A stretch of 64,000 nt of DNA from Cellulomonas sp. P24. GTDB taxonomy: Bacteria > Actinomycetota > Actinomycetes > Actinomycetales > Cellulomonadaceae. The notes under the pieces are model-generated. The model was not told where the DNA came from. It did not search any database and worked only from the letters and a program-made list of their open reading frames with translations. This document shows, one piece after another, positions 52,087-62,177 of the stretch (its first letter is position 1; every line of letters starts with the position of its first letter). Position numbers and translations under genes: made by a program. The stretch spans positions 4,092,001 through 4,156,000 of the forward strand of contig NZ_JAJDFX010000002.1 in NCBI RefSeq assembly GCF_024704385.1, read 5' to 3'.

Positions 52087-53928
52087 TTGGCTGCCAATTC
52101 CCGTGGTTCCCGTCCGGTCCGGACGTTGGTGACCCTCGGAGTCCTGATCGTCGCCCTGTTCGCCGCCCTGTTCGCCGGCGTGCAGTGGTCGACCGCGACG
52201 GCGACACCGAAGCTCGCCCTCGACCTCGAGGGTGGCACGCAGATCATCCTGACCCCGACGACGACAGACGCGTCCAAGGTCACGAGCTCGACGATCACCC
52301 AGGCGATCGACATCATCCGGCAGCGGGTCGACTCCTCCGGTGTCTCCGAGGCGCAGATCACCAGCCAGGGTGGCAACAACATCGTGGTGGCCCTTCCGGG
52401 CAAGCCCAGCGAGGCGACGCTGAACCTCGTGCGCGAGTCCGCACAGATGCGGTTCCGCCCCGTCCTGATGACCGGCGCGCCGACGCCGACAGCGAGCTCG
52501 ACCCCGGGATCGGGCCCGACGGTCGCACCGACCCTCAGCAGCACCCCGCCCGCCGCAGGCACCGACCCGAGCGACCTCTCCTGGGTGACGCCGGCCCTCA
52601 AGGCGGAGTATGACGCGCTCGACTGCACCAAGCCCTCGAACCTCGTCGGCGGTGGCGGTGACAACCCCGACGTCGGGCTGGTCGCATGCGCCAAGGACGG
52701 CTCGGCGAAGTACGCGCTGGGTCCGGTCGAGATCGAGGGCACCGAGATCACGAACGCGAGCTCCGGCCTGAAGACCGGTGCGAACGGTGTCGTGACGAAC
52801 GAGTGGGTCGTCAACATGACGTTCAACTCGGCCGGGGCGACGCAGTTCGCGAAGACGACGGCACGGCTCGCGAAGCTCACGTCGCCGTTGAACAGGTTTG
52901 CGATGGTCCTCGACAGGCTCGTGATCTCGGCACCGTCGGTGAACGAGACCATCCCGGACGGCCGCGCCGAGATCTCGGGCAGCTTCACCCGCGCGACAGC
53001 CGCGACGCTGGCGAACCAGCTGAACTTCGGTGCACTGCCGTTGACGTTCACGGTGCAGAGCGAGAACCAGGTGTCGGCGACTCTCGGGACCGAGCAGCTC
53101 CAGAAGGGCCTGCTCGCCGGGCTGATCGGCCTCGTCCTGGTCGTCGGCTACTCGCTGCTCCAGTACCGGACCCTCGGCCTCGTGACCGTCGCCTCGCTGG
53201 CCCTCGCTGCCGTGATCTCCTACGGCGTCATCACCCTGCTGTCCTGGACGCAGGGCTACCGCCTCAGCCTTCCGGGTGTCGCCGGTCTGATCGTGGCGAT
53301 CGGTATCACCGCTGACTCCTTCATCGTGTACTTCGAGCGCGTCCGTGACGAGCTGCGTGACGGCCGGACCCTGGTCGGCGCGGTCGACAAGGGCTGGAAC
53401 CGCGCACGTCGGACCATCCTCGCCTCGGACGCCGTGAACTTCCTCGCCGCGGCGGTCCTCTACGTGCTCGCGGTCGGCGGTGTGCGTGGGTTCGCCTTCA
53501 CGCTCGGCCTCACCACCCTGATCGACCTGCTGATCGTCTTCACGTTCACGCACCCGGTGATGATGCTGCTCGCGAAGACCTCGTTCTTCGGAGACGGGCA
53601 CCCGGCGTCAGGTCTCGACCCTCGTCGCCTCGGCGTGCGCGGTGCGCGGTACGTCGGGCGGGGTCGCGTGGTCATGGGGGAGACCGCGTCGAGTGCGGTC
53701 CCCGACGACGCCCCGGTGGTGTCGAGCCTGCGCGCCGCTGCGCCCACGCTGACGATCGCCGAGCGGCGCAAGGCCGCAGCCGACGCCGCAGCGGCCGCGC
53801 AGGCCGCGCTCGCCGAGGGCGCTGACGGCACCTCGGGCGCTGTCGATCCTGAGGATGCCGCGGGCTCCGGGGGAACACCGGACGGAGAACCGGCGCAGTC
53901 CAGCTCGACCGAGAGGAACGAGTCCTGA
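52087..53928 (+). CDS. secD: Protein translocase subunit SecD
   Basis: 613 residues from TTG 52087, with AGAGAAGAAG upstream. First helix VTLGVLIVALFAALFAGVQW, LDLEGGTQIILTP, the large extracytoplasmic P1 domain (FNSAGATQFAKTTARLAKL), then the RND-like helices with GLIVAIGITADSFIVYFERV and RDELRDGRTLVGAVDKGWNR. The Ala/Glu-rich cytoplasmic tail (about 80 residues) is longer than in E. coli and usual in actinobacteria. Overlaps secF by one base. Confidence 0.95.
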   Translation: MAANSRGSRPVRTLVTLGVLIVALFAALFAGVQWSTATATPKLALDLEGGTQIILTPTTTDASKVTSSTITQAIDIIRQRVDSSGVSEAQITSQGGNNIVVALPGKPSEATLNLVRESAQMRFRPVLMTGAPTPTASSTPGSGPTVAPTLSSTPPAAGTDPSDLSWVTPALKAEYDALDCTKPSNLVGGGGDNPDVGLVACAKDGSAKYALGPVEIEGTEITNASSGLKTGANGVVTNEWVVNMTFNSAGATQFAKTTARLAKLTSPLNRFAMVLDRLVISAPSVNETIPDGRAEISGSFTRATAATLANQLNFGALPLTFTVQSENQVSATLGTEQLQKGLLAGLIGLVLVVGYSLLQYRTLGLVTVASLALAAVISYGVITLLSWTQGYRLSLPGVAGLIVAIGITADSFIVYFERVRDELRDGRTLVGAVDKGWNRARRTILASDAVNFLAAAVLYVLAVGGVRGFAFTLGLTTLIDLLIVFTFTHPVMMLLAKTSFFGDGHPASGLDPRRLGVRGARYVGRGRVVMGETASSAVPDDAPVVSSLRAAAPTLTIAERRKAAADAAAAAQAALAEGADGTSGAVDPEDAAGSGGTPDGEPAQSSSTERNES

Positions 53929-55019
53929 TGGCCGCCGGATTCGCCCAGTGGGGCAACGACCTCTACACCGGACGACGGTCGTACGACATCGTCGGCCGAC
54001 GCAAGATCTGGTTCACGATCGCGGCGCTCCTCGTCGCGGTGTCGGCGGTCCTGCTCGTCGTGCCGGGGCTCAACCCGGGGATCGACTTCCGTGGCGGTTC
54101 GGAGTTCACGATCTCCGGCGTCGCGACCTCGAACCGACAGGCGGCGATCGACGCCGTCGCCTCGGTGGCCCCGAAGGAGGTCCCGCTCGTGTCCGCGGTG
54201 GGGACCAGCTCGATCCGGGTGCAGACCACGAACCTGGCCAACACGCAGGTCGAGCAGGTGCGTCTGGCCCTCGCCGACGCGTACAAGGTGTCCAAGGACG
54301 CCGTCGCAAGCTCGTTCGTCGGCCCCTCGTGGGGTGCGGACGTCTCGAGCAAGGCGATCCGAGGCATCGTCGTCTTCCTGATCCTCGTCACCGTCGTCAT
54401 GGCGCTGTACTTCCGTGCCTGGCGCATGGCCGTGGCCGCGCTGGTGGCCCTCGGGCACGACCTCGTCGTGACCGTGGGGTTGTACGCGGGGATCGGCTGG
54501 GAGGTCACGCCGGCCACGGTGATCGGGTTCCTCACGATCCTCGGGTACTCGATCTACGACACGGTCGTCGTGTTCGACAAGGTGCGCGAGAACACCCAGG
54601 GAGTGCTCGACCAGACCCGGTTCACGTATGCGGAACAGGCGAACCTCGCGGTGAACCAGACGCTCGTGCGCTCGATCAACACGACCGTCGTCGCCCTGCT
54701 CCCGGTCGGATCGATCCTGTTCATCGGGGCGTTCATCCTCGGGGCCGGGACGCTGCGAGACATCGCTCTCGCGCTGTTCGTGGGTCTCGTCGTCGGCGCC
54801 TTCTCGTCGATCTTCCTGGCCACCCCGCTCGAGGTCGCGCTGCGGATGCGCGAGCCGGCGATCGCCGCGCACGACGCCAAGGTCCTGGCCGCACGGGCGG
54901 CGTCCGGCGACGAGGGTGGCGTGGCGGTGGGTGCACCGTCCCATGCCGTCCAGCTGCTGCCGGGCGGGCATCTGGGCAACCAGGCGCAGCCGCGACGGCG
55001 CAAGCAGGGACGGCGGTGA
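53928..55019 (+). CDS. secF: Protein translocase subunit SecF
   Basis: 363 residues from ATG 53928. YDIVGRRKIWFTIAALLVAV, LNPGIDFRGGSEFTI, RAWRMAVAALVALGHDLVVT, GFLTILGYSIYDTVVVFDKV and RENTQGVLDQTRFTYAEQAN then NQTLVRSINTTV are diagnostic. Works with SecD to drive protein export with the proton-motive force. Confidence 0.95.
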   Translation: MAAGFAQWGNDLYTGRRSYDIVGRRKIWFTIAALLVAVSAVLLVVPGLNPGIDFRGGSEFTISGVATSNRQAAIDAVASVAPKEVPLVSAVGTSSIRVQTTNLANTQVEQVRLALADAYKVSKDAVASSFVGPSWGADVSSKAIRGIVVFLILVTVVMALYFRAWRMAVAALVALGHDLVVTVGLYAGIGWEVTPATVIGFLTILGYSIYDTVVVFDKVRENTQGVLDQTRFTYAEQANLAVNQTLVRSINTTVVALLPVGSILFIGAFILGAGTLRDIALALFVGLVVGAFSSIFLATPLEVALRMREPAIAAHDAKVLAARAASGDEGGVAVGAPSHAVQLLPGGHLGNQAQPRRRKQGRR

Positions 55020-55555
55020 CGACGATGGCCGGAGATCTCGCAGCTCGGTGCGCGGCGCTCGTCCGCGACGTTCCCGACTACCCCACGGACGGGGTGATGT
55101 TCAAGGACATCACCCCCCTCCTCGCAGATGGTCCGATGTTCGCCGAGGTGGTCGAGCACATCGCGTCCTACGTGCAGGGGCGCGTGGACCTGGTCGCCGG
55201 GATGGAGGCGCGTGGGTTCATCCTCGGTGCACCGGTCGCGGTGGCGCTCGGCGCCGGGTTCATCGCGGTGCGCAAGGCCGGCAAGCTTCCCGGGCCGACG
55301 CTCGCGGCCGAGTACGAGCTCGAGTACGGATCGGCGACCGTGGAGCTGCACCCGTCGACGATCCGTCCCGGGGACCGGGTCCTCATCGTCGACGACGTCC
55401 TCGCGACGGGCGGTACCGCCGCAGCGACCGTGAAGCTGCTCGAGTCGGCCGGCGCGGAGGTCGTCGGCCTCGCATTCCTGCTCGAGCTGGACGCGCTCGG
55501 TGGCCGGGAGCGGCTCGCCGGGGTGCAGCTCGACTCGCTGCTCCACGTGGGCTGA
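55016..55555 (+). CDS. apt: Adenine phosphoribosyltransferase
   Basis: 179 residues from GTG 55016 (GTGA overlap with secF); ATG 55025 is an alternative start three codons later. RDVPDYPTDGVMFKDITPLL, GMEARGFILGAPVAVALG, AVRKAGKLPG and the PRPP loop VLIVDDVLATGGTAAATVKL. It salvages adenine to AMP. The secDF-apt-relA order is standard in actinobacteria. Confidence 0.94.
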   Translation: MTTMAGDLAARCAALVRDVPDYPTDGVMFKDITPLLADGPMFAEVVEHIASYVQGRVDLVAGMEARGFILGAPVAVALGAGFIAVRKAGKLPGPTLAAEYELEYGSATVELHPSTIRPGDRVLIVDDVLATGGTAAATVKLLESAGAEVVGLAFLLELDALGGRERLAGVQLDSLLHVG

Positions 55556-55656
55556 CCGCCGCGCACCGTAGACTAGGTCGGATCAGCCCATGACTCCGAC
55601 GGCGCGGACGCACCTCTGACCTGGGCACGGTCGATGATCCAGCGGGGGAGGCGCGC

Positions 55657-57978
55657 ATGAGCGAGAACACGATCACTCCGAACGAGACCGACGCGCGCAC
55701 CGAACCGCCGGCGACAACGGGCCGAGTCCGGTCACGACTTGTGCGCTTCGGAGCGCGCGGAACCGCGGGCTCGCCGGTCCTCGAGCCACTGCTCCAGGTC
55801 ATCAGGGCGAACCACCCCAAGGCCGACCTCACGGTGATCGAGCGTGCGTACGCCGTGGCCGAGCAGGCGCACCGGGGCCAGCTCCGCAAGAGCGGTGACC
55901 CGTACATCACCCACCCCGTCGCGGTGGCGACGATCCTCGCCGAGCTCGGCATGACGCCGTCGACGCTGGTCGCGGCACTGCTGCATGACACGGTCGAGGA
56001 CACGGACTACTCGCTCGAGACGCTCCGGGCCGACTTCGGGCCTGAGGTCGCGATGCTCGTCGACGGGGTCACGAAGCTCGACAAGGTGACGTTCGGTGAT
56101 GCTGCGCAGGCCGAGACCGTGCGCAAGATGGTCGTCGCGATGTCGCGCGACATCCGGGTCCTCGTGATCAAGCTGGCGGACCGGCTCCACAACGCACGGA
56201 CGTGGAAGTTCGTGCCGGCGGAGTCGGCGCAGCGCAAGGCCCGCGAGACCCTCGAGATCTACGCCCCGCTGGCCCACCGACTCGGCATGAACACGATCAA
56301 GTGGGAGCTCGAGGACCTCTCCTTCGCGATGCTCTACCCGAAGGTGTACGACGAGATCGTCCACCTCGTCTCCGAGCGTGCGCCGGCGCGCGAGGAGTAC
56401 CTCGCGGTCGTCCGTGAACAGGTGTCCGCTGACCTGCGCAATGCGAAGATCAAGGCCGTCGTCACCGGACGCCCGAAGCACTACTACTCGATCTACCAGA
56501 AGATGATCGTGCGGGGTCGCGACTTCGCGGACATCTACGACCTCGTCGGTGTCCGGGTGCTCGTGGACAGCGTCCGCGACTGCTACGCCGCCCTCGGATC
56601 CCTGCACGCGCGATGGAACCCGGTTCCCGGCCGGTTCAAGGACTACATCGCGATGCCCAAGTTCAACCTCTACCAGTCCCTGCACACCACGGTGATCGGT
56701 CCCGGCGGCAAGCCGGTAGAGATCCAGATCCGCACCCACGACATGCACCGGCGCGCCGAGTACGGTGTCGCGGCGCACTGGAAGTACAAGGAGAGCGCCA
56801 AGGGGCACCCTGCGGTCACCGACTCGGCCGGGAACGACATGACGTGGCTGCGGCAGCTCGTCGACTGGCAGAAGGAGACGGCGGACCCGAGCGAGTTCCT
56901 CGACTCGCTCCGGTTCGAGATCGCAGGTGCCGAGGTCTACGTGTTCACCCCCAAGGGCGACGTGATCGCCCTCCCGGCCGGGTCGACTCCGGTCGACTTC
57001 GCCTACGCGGTGCATACCGAGGTCGGTCACCGGACGATGGGTGCGCGGGTCAACGGGCGCCTCGTCCCCCTCGACTCGACCCTGGAGAACGGCGACGTCG
57101 TGGACGTGTTCACGTCCAAGTCCGAGAACGCGGGTCCGAGCCGCGACTGGATGACCTTCGTCAAGAGCCCCCGTGCCCGGAACAAGATCCGGCAGTGGTT
57201 CTCGAAGGAACGCCGTGAAGAGGCGATCGAGCACGGCAAGGACGCGATCGCGAAGGCGATGCGCAAGCAGAACCTGCCGATCCAGAGGCTGCTCTCCCAC
57301 GAGGCTCTCGTCGCCCTCGCCAACGAGATGCGGTACGCGGACGTGTCGGCGCTGTACGCCGCGATCGGCGAGGGCCAGGTGTCGGCCACAACCGTCGTGC
57401 AGCGGCTCGTGCAGTCGATGGGGGGCGAGCCGGCAGCCGAGGAGGACCTCGCCGAGGTCGCGCGACCGGGCCGCACGAGTCGGCGCGTGCGCACCGGCGA
57501 TCCGGGCGTGGTCGTCAAGGGAGTCGACGACCTGTGGGTCAAGCTGTCGAAGTGCTGCACCCCGGTTCCCGGAGACGACATCATCGGCTTCGTCACGCGG
57601 GGGAACGGGGTGAGCGTTCACCGGACCGACTGCGTGAACGTGGAAGCGCTGCGTTCGCAGCCGGAGCGCATCGTCGAGGTCGCTTGGACCTCGGGTGGCT
57701 CGTCGCTGTTCCTCGTCCAGATCCAGGTCGAGGCGCTGGACCGGAGCCGGCTGCTCTCGGACGTCACGAGGGTGCTGTCCGACCATCACGTCAACATCCT
57801 CTCGGCGACGGTCTCCACCTCGCGCGACAGGGTCGCGATGTCACGCTTCGTGTTCGAGATGGCCGAGCCGTCCCACCTCGCGTCGGTGCTCGCCGCCGTG
57901 CGCAAGGTCGAGGGTGTGTTCGACGTCTACCGGATCACCGGTTCCCGTAACGCTGACGAGCCCGCCATCCGGGTGTGA
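55657..57978 (+). CDS. relA: Bifunctional (p)ppGpp synthetase/hydrolase (Rel)
   Basis: 773 residues from ATG 55657 with GGGGGAGG upstream. HD hydrolase domain with [20 protein letters not shown] and [20 protein letters not shown]; synthetase domain with [20 protein letters not shown] and [23 protein letters not shown] ([20 protein letters not shown]); zinc-finger-like [23 protein letters not shown] domain at the C-terminus. The HD residues are present, so both activities are likely. The last 52 bases overlap the convergent AbiEi-like gene. Confidence 0.97.
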   Translation: MSENTITPNETDARTEPPATTGRVRSRLVRFGARGTAGSPVLEPLLQVIRANHPKADLTVIERAYAVAEQAHRGQLRKSGDPYITHPVAVATILAELGMTPSTLVAALLHDTVEDTDYSLETLRADFGPEVAMLVDGVTKLDKVTFGDAAQAETVRKMVVAMSRDIRVLVIKLADRLHNARTWKFVPAESAQRKARETLEIYAPLAHRLGMNTIKWELEDLSFAMLYPKVYDEIVHLVSERAPAREEYLAVVREQVSADLRNAKIKAVVTGRPKHYYSIYQKMIVRGRDFADIYDLVGVRVLVDSVRDCYAALGSLHARWNPVPGRFKDYIAMPKFNLYQSLHTTVIGPGGKPVEIQIRTHDMHRRAEYGVAAHWKYKESAKGHPAVTDSAGNDMTWLRQLVDWQKETADPSEFLDSLRFEIAGAEVYVFTPKGDVIALPAGSTPVDFAYAVHTEVGHRTMGARVNGRLVPLDSTLENGDVVDVFTSKSENAGPSRDWMTFVKSPRARNKIRQWFSKERREEAIEHGKDAIAKAMRKQNLPIQRLLSHEALVALANEMRYADVSALYAAIGEGQVSATTVVQRLVQSMGGEPAAEEDLAEVARPGRTSRRVRTGDPGVVVKGVDDLWVKLSKCCTPVPGDDIIGFVTRGNGVSVHRTDCVNVEALRSQPERIVEVAWTSGGSSLFLVQIQVEALDRSRLLSDVTRVLSDHHVNILSATVSTSRDRVAMSRFVFEMAEPSHLASVLAAVRKVEGVFDVYRITGSRNADEPAIRV

Positions 57979-58589
57979 GACCGCCGCGCCGACGGTGACC
58001 CGGTCGGCAGAGCGTGTCGTTCGACGAGGAGCTGGAGAGTCTCGCGTGCGGCCCGAAGGCCCCGCTGCCCGCTGAGGCCGTCGAGCTCGTCGAGCGCGGT
58101 GCGTGGGTCGAAGCCGAGATCGAGCAGGGCCGCGATCTCGGCCAGGAGCTCGGGGTCGGACGGCGCTCCCCACCGGGCGAGGTCGAGCCCGGTCCGCTGG
58201 ACCGAGGTGACCCGGACGTCGCTGACGGTGTCGATGTCGGCCTCCGGCAGCGGGCACTCGCGTGTTCGGCGCGCAGGATCGGGTGAGAGCCTGCGGCGGC
58301 CTGGTTCGACGAGCAGGTCGAGAGTCGTCGGTGGGGTGCGGCCGGTGTGCACCCACGCTGCCGCCATCCGTCCCACGACCGCGCGGGCCGGGACGTGAGG
58401 GGCGAGGGCGATAGCGCGCTCGGCGCGACCCGAAGGATGGTTGGCGGGAATCGCGACCTCTCCCCAGACGTGGTCGAGGGCGCCGTCGCGCAGGAGCACC
58501 TGCCAGCCGATCGGACCGACGTCGTCGAGTCGGACGACCGTGGAAGGGTCGCGGCGGGCGGGGAGCAACCAGTCCAGGGGAGACGTCAT
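57927..58589 (-). CDS. AbiEi-like antitoxin-family protein without a visible partner
   Basis: 220 residues from ATG 58589. [60 protein letters not shown], and [14 protein letters not shown] resemble the type IV antitoxin AbiEi family or the DUF559-type proteins often linked to it in actinobacteria. No AbiEii nucleotidyltransferase toxin is adjacent. It converges on relA with a 52-base overlap. GATGCT lies six bases before the ATG, so it may be leaderless. Confidence 0.6.
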   Translation of the reverse strand: MTSPLDWLLPARRDPSTVVRLDDVGPIGWQVLLRDGALDHVWGEVAIPANHPSGRAERAIALAPHVPARAVVGRMAAAWVHTGRTPPTTLDLLVEPGRRRLSPDPARRTRECPLPEADIDTVSDVRVTSVQRTGLDLARWGAPSDPELLAEIAALLDLGFDPRTALDELDGLSGQRGLRAARETLQLLVERHALPTGSPSARRSHTRMAGSSALREPVIR

Positions 58590-58748
58590 GGCCCCAGCAT
58601 CGAGGCCGGTCAGGGGTCCGAACGACGGCGCAGCTGACCGGTGGACAGGCGTTGCGCCCAGCGGACCTGGGGACAGGGTCGCCGGCTGCGGGGCACGGTT
58701 CGCTGAGCGAGGGGCTCGCTGAGCGAGGGGCACGCCCCGCAGCTGCGG

Positions 58749-60509
58749 TCAGGACTCCCGTGCGGCGCGCTCGACCTGCTCGAGCCACGACCGTCGGGCG
58801 TCGAGTGCCGCCTGGGCCTCGGCCGTCTTGCGGGCGTTGCCAGAAGCCTTCGCCTTCGCCAGGTCGGCCTCGAGCCCGGCGATTGCGGCCTGGAGCTGCG
58901 CGGCCGCACCCTCGGCGCGGGCGCGTGTCTCCGGGTTGCTCCGGGTCCACACCGCCTGGTCGGCTTCGCGGATGGCCGTCTCGACCGCCCGCAGGCGTGC
59001 CTCGATTCGCTGGAGGTCGCCGCGTGGCACCTTCCCGGCGGCATCCCACCTGTCCTGGATCGTCCGGAGCGCACGCTTGGCCGCGCCGAGGTCGGTGACC
59101 GGCAGGAGCCGCTCGGCCTCGACGAGCAGGGCCTCCTTGACGTCGAGGTTCGCCCGGAACTCGGCATCGGTGACCGTCGCGGCGTTGTCGCGCGCGGCGA
59201 AGAACGTGTCCTGGGCGGCACGGAATCGTGCCCAGAGCGCGTCGTCGTCGTGCCGGCTGGCGCGCCCGGCGCCCTTCCAGGCAGTCATGAGGTCTCGGTA
59301 GGCGCCTGCCGTCGCCGCCCAGTCGGTCGAGGAGCTGAGGGCCTCCGCCTGGGCGACGAGCCCTTCCTTGACCGTCTTCGCCTGAGAGTTGCGCTGCTCG
59401 AGCTCGGCGAAGAAGTGCCGGCGCTCACGGTCGAACGTCGTCCGGGCGTGGCTGAAACGCTTCCAGAGCGACTCTTCGATCGGCCGGTCGAGGCGCGGGC
59501 CGGTGCGCTGCGACTCCTTCCACTGCTCGAGGAGGACTCGGAGCTGCTCACCGGCCGGCCGCCACTGGATCCGCTCGGGATCTGTCCCGGAGATGCGCTC
59601 GGCCGCCTCGACGATCTCGGTGCGCACCTTGAGCGCGGCCTCCTTCGCGGCTGCGCGCTCGGCGTCCGCGATGGCGCGGCGTTCCTGTGCGATCGGCCGG
59701 AGCGCGTCGAGCCGGGCCCGGAGCGCGTCGAGGTCCCCGACCGCAGCGGGTTCGGCGAGCTCCTCGGTCAGCTTGGCGAGAGTCTGGTCGATCTCCTTGA
59801 CGGCAAGGTCGGTCGCGGCGAGACGCGTCTCGAACACGACGACCTTCGCCTGCAGGTCGAGGAAGCGACGCACGTAGAGCGCCAGCGCCTCGTCGCTCGA
59901 GGCGCCGGGGAACTGCCCAACGGCGCGTTCGGCCGTCCCCTCGCGCACGTAGACCGTCCCGTCGTCGTCCACGCGGCCGAAGGTCGCTGCGAGAGCTGCC
60001 TCGGCCGCGTCCGACGGCGCGGGCACCGCCGCGGCCGGCCCGCCGGTCGCAGTCGTCGACCGGGCTGGAGGGATCGACGCCGGGGTGATCGACGGCGGCC
60101 GGGGGACTGCCCGAGGGATCGGGCGCGGGATCGGGCGAGGACTGGGGGCGGGCAGAGGCGTGACGGCGGGCTCGGGTTCGGCAACGGGCTCGGGCTCGGC
60201 GACGGCCTCGGGTGCGGTCTCGGTAGCCGGTTCGGCCTCGGCGACGGCCTCGGGTGCGGTCTCGGTAGCCGGTTCGGCCTCGGCGACGGCCTCGGGTGCG
60301 GTCTCGGTAGCCGGCTCGGGCTCGGCGGCCTCGGCCATGACCGACGGGTCAGGAGACGACGAGGGCGTGGCGACCGAATCCTCTGCGGCGGGATCGGGGG
60401 TCGAGGGGTCGCCGACCTGGGCCGGAGCCTCAGGAGCTTCGGTCGACTCGTCCGGAGCCGGGTCCGCGACCGTGGGCTCGGTCGGGGTGGTGGCGTCGTT
60501 CTCGGTCAC
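58749..60509 (-). CDS. DUF349-repeat protein with low-complexity N-terminus
   Basis: 586 residues from GTG 60509 (GTGA overlap with the cyclophilin gene). The first 165 residues are Glu/Pro/Ala-rich, including a 14-residue unit repeated three times. The rest is coiled DUF349 repeats: GRVDDDGTVYVREGTAERAV, EQWKESQRTGPRLDRPIEES, LWKRFSHARTTFDRERRHFF, LMTAWKGAGRASRHDDDALW, RTIQDRWDAAGKVPRGDLQR. Function unknown, though the family is widespread in actinobacteria between relA and hisS. Cytoplasmic. Confidence 0.88.
   Translation of the reverse strand: MTENDATTPTEPTVADPAPDESTEAPEAPAQVGDPSTPDPAAEDSVATPSSSPDPSVMAEAAEPEPATETAPEAVAEAEPATETAPEAVAEAEPATETAPEAVAEPEPVAEPEPAVTPLPAPSPRPIPRPIPRAVPRPPSITPASIPPARSTTATGGPAAAVPAPSDAAEAALAATFGRVDDDGTVYVREGTAERAVGQFPGASSDEALALYVRRFLDLQAKVVVFETRLAATDLAVKEIDQTLAKLTEELAEPAAVGDLDALRARLDALRPIAQERRAIADAERAAAKEAALKVRTEIVEAAERISGTDPERIQWRPAGEQLRVLLEQWKESQRTGPRLDRPIEESLWKRFSHARTTFDRERRHFFAELEQRNSQAKTVKEGLVAQAEALSSSTDWAATAGAYRDLMTAWKGAGRASRHDDDALWARFRAAQDTFFAARDNAATVTDAEFRANLDVKEALLVEAERLLPVTDLGAAKRALRTIQDRWDAAGKVPRGDLQRIEARLRAVETAIREADQAVWTRSNPETRARAEGAAAQLQAAIAGLEADLAKAKASGNARKTAEAQAALDARRSWLEQVERAARES
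60199..60324. repeat. Three tandem 42-base units inside the DUF349 gene
   Basis: The units are 60199-60240, 60241-60282 and 60283-60324. The first two are identical and the third differs at two bases. Each encodes 14 residues of the form AEAEPATETAPEAV. The period is a multiple of three, so copy-number change keeps the frame. Confidence 0.9.
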
Positions 60510-61276
60510 TTGACCTCAACTCCTTCGATGGTGACAGCGGTTGCGGGGGCGCCGTCAGAGCCGCCACCCTTCACGCCCGCGGCCGCGACTGCCTGGACGA
60601 CGTCCAGACCAGATGTGATGTGGCCGAACACGGTGTAGCCACCGGCGGAGTCCGCCGGGATCGTGGAGTCCTTGTAGACGAGGAAGAACTGGCTGCCCAT
60701 CGACGAGCCGTTGCCGGAGGCCCTGGCCATCGCGATGGTCCCGGCTGGGTAGATGTTGTTCGCCGGCGCGTTCTCGATCGGACCCCACGTGTAGCCGGGT
60801 CCGCCGGTGCCGGTGCCGGTGGGGTCGCCGCACTGGAGCACGAAGATGCCCGCCGTCGTCAACCGGTGGCACGGCGTGGAGGCGAAGAACCCGTGCTGCG
60901 CGAGCGAGACGAAGTTCGCGACCGCCTGCGGGGCCGCGGCACCGTCGAGCGAGATGCCGATCGCGCCGGCCGATGTCGTGATGGTCCCGGTCCACAGCCG
61001 AGCCTCGGCGAGTGAGGGGGACGGCAACGTGTAGGTGGCGGTCGGGCTCGGCGTGGCGCCGGGAGCGGTCACGTTCGACGTGGGTGGCGTCGACGGCGTG
61101 CCGTTCGTGGCGCTCGAGATCGCGGCTGCGGCACCGAGCGCGACGACCAGGACCCCGACGACGGAGCCGGCGACGATCTGCTGGCGACGCTTCCGTGCGT
61201 GAGCCGCCGCCTTGCGCCGCTGCCACTCCTCGTAGCGGCGTCGTGCGTACTCCCGCTCACGCTTGTTCGGGGACAC
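60506..61276 (-). CDS. Membrane-anchored cyclophilin-type peptidyl-prolyl isomerase
   Basis: 256 residues from GTG 61276, with GAGGAGGAGACCGG upstream. Basic N-terminus (NKREREYARRRYEEWQRRK), one helix (IVAGSVVGVLVVALGAAAAI), a Thr/Pro linker and a cyclophilin domain: VANFVSLAQHGFFASTPCHR, FVLQCGDPTGTGTGGPGYTW, GTIAMARASGNGSSMGSQFF and FGHITSGLDVV. The Arg of the active site is in CHRL. Likely faces the outside of the membrane. Confidence 0.92.
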   Translation of the reverse strand: MSPNKREREYARRRYEEWQRRKAAAHARKRRQQIVAGSVVGVLVVALGAAAAISSATNGTPSTPPTSNVTAPGATPSPTATYTLPSPSLAEARLWTGTITTSAGAIGISLDGAAAPQAVANFVSLAQHGFFASTPCHRLTTAGIFVLQCGDPTGTGTGGPGYTWGPIENAPANNIYPAGTIAMARASGNGSSMGSQFFLVYKDSTIPADSAGGYTVFGHITSGLDVVQAVAAAGVKGGGSDGAPATAVTIEGVEVK

Positions 61277-61448
61277 CCGGTCTCCTCCTCGTCGACAGCC
61301 GCGGCGTTCGGCGATGGGCCGCGTGCTCGACCCCCGCGGGGCCGAGCACAGTCTAGGCAAACGCGAGCCGCTGACCGCGCCGATCACCTGTTCCGGAGGT
61401 ACCGATGACGTCACGGTCGCTGCCTCCGGAGGGCAGTCGCTGCATCGA

Positions 61449-61454
61449 TAGGGT
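61449..61454 (+). promoter_or_regulatory. -10 element for the MBL-fold gene (leaderless)
   Basis: TAGGGT, six bases, then GTG 61461. The gene is divergent from the cyclophilin gene. Confidence 0.55.
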
Positions 61455-61460
61455 GGGTGC

Positions 61461-62177
61461 GTGGCCTCACCTCTCGTCCTGCACACCGTCGTCGCGCCCG
61501 TGTTCGGGACCAACTGCTACGTCCTGGCGTCCGCCGGTGGGGAGTGCGTGGTCGTCGACGCCGGCGCCGGGACCGCCCAGGCCGTCGCGACCGTCGTCCA
61601 CGGTCACGGACTCGCGCCGATCGCCGTGCTCGCGACGCACGGGCACGTCGACCACACCTGGGATGCCGCCGCTGTGTGCGACGAGTTCGACGTCCCGCTG
61701 CTCCTGCACGAGGCCGACGCGTACCGGATCGACGACCCCTTCGGCTCGCTCGGGCTCGGGACAGCCGACGGGTCCACGTCCGGACCGTTGGCGCAGGCGC
61801 TCCGGGGGATGGGGATCGATCCGCGCAGCTACCGCGCACCCGGCCGGGTCGTGACGTTCGCGACCCGCCCCGGCGTGGTCGGCGACCTCGGCCTGCGCAG
61901 CCTCGAGATCGGCCTGCTGCACGCTCCGGGCCACACCGAGGGCTCGACGTTCTACCTCGTCGCGCTCGAGGGCGGTCCAGCGGTGCTGACCGGCGACGTG
62001 CTGTTCGCCGGCACCATCGGTCGCACCGACCTGCCCGGTGGCGACGCCGGGCTGATGGCGCGCACGCTGCGCGACGTCGTGCCCCTCGTCGACGCGGACG
62101 CGCGCGTGCTCCCTGGCCACGGCCCGGCGACGAGCATCGCCGCTGAACGTCGGTCCAACCCGTTCCTGGCAGGATGA
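61461..62177 (+). CDS. MBL-fold metallo-hydrolase (glyoxalase II-like)
   Basis: 238 residues from GTG 61461. NCYVLASAGGECVVVDAGAG, the metal motif ATHGHVDHTWDAAAV (HXHXDH), LHAPGHTEGSTFYLV with His, TGDVLFAGTIGRTDLPGGDA with Asp and ARVLPGHGPATSIAAER with His. The set fits glyoxalase II-like thioester hydrolases. It overlaps hisS by 4 bases; the pair is conserved in actinobacteria. Confidence 0.9.
   Translation: MASPLVLHTVVAPVFGTNCYVLASAGGECVVVDAGAGTAQAVATVVHGHGLAPIAVLATHGHVDHTWDAAAVCDEFDVPLLLHEADAYRIDDPFGSLGLGTADGSTSGPLAQALRGMGIDPRSYRAPGRVVTFATRPGVVGDLGLRSLEIGLLHAPGHTEGSTFYLVALEGGPAVLTGDVLFAGTIGRTDLPGGDAGLMARTLRDVVPLVDADARVLPGHGPATSIAAERRSNPFLAG

Noticed and set aside
51721-53601. Long minus-strand open frame opposite yajC and secD
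   Set aside because: No domains; typical of antisense frames in GC-rich coding DNA.
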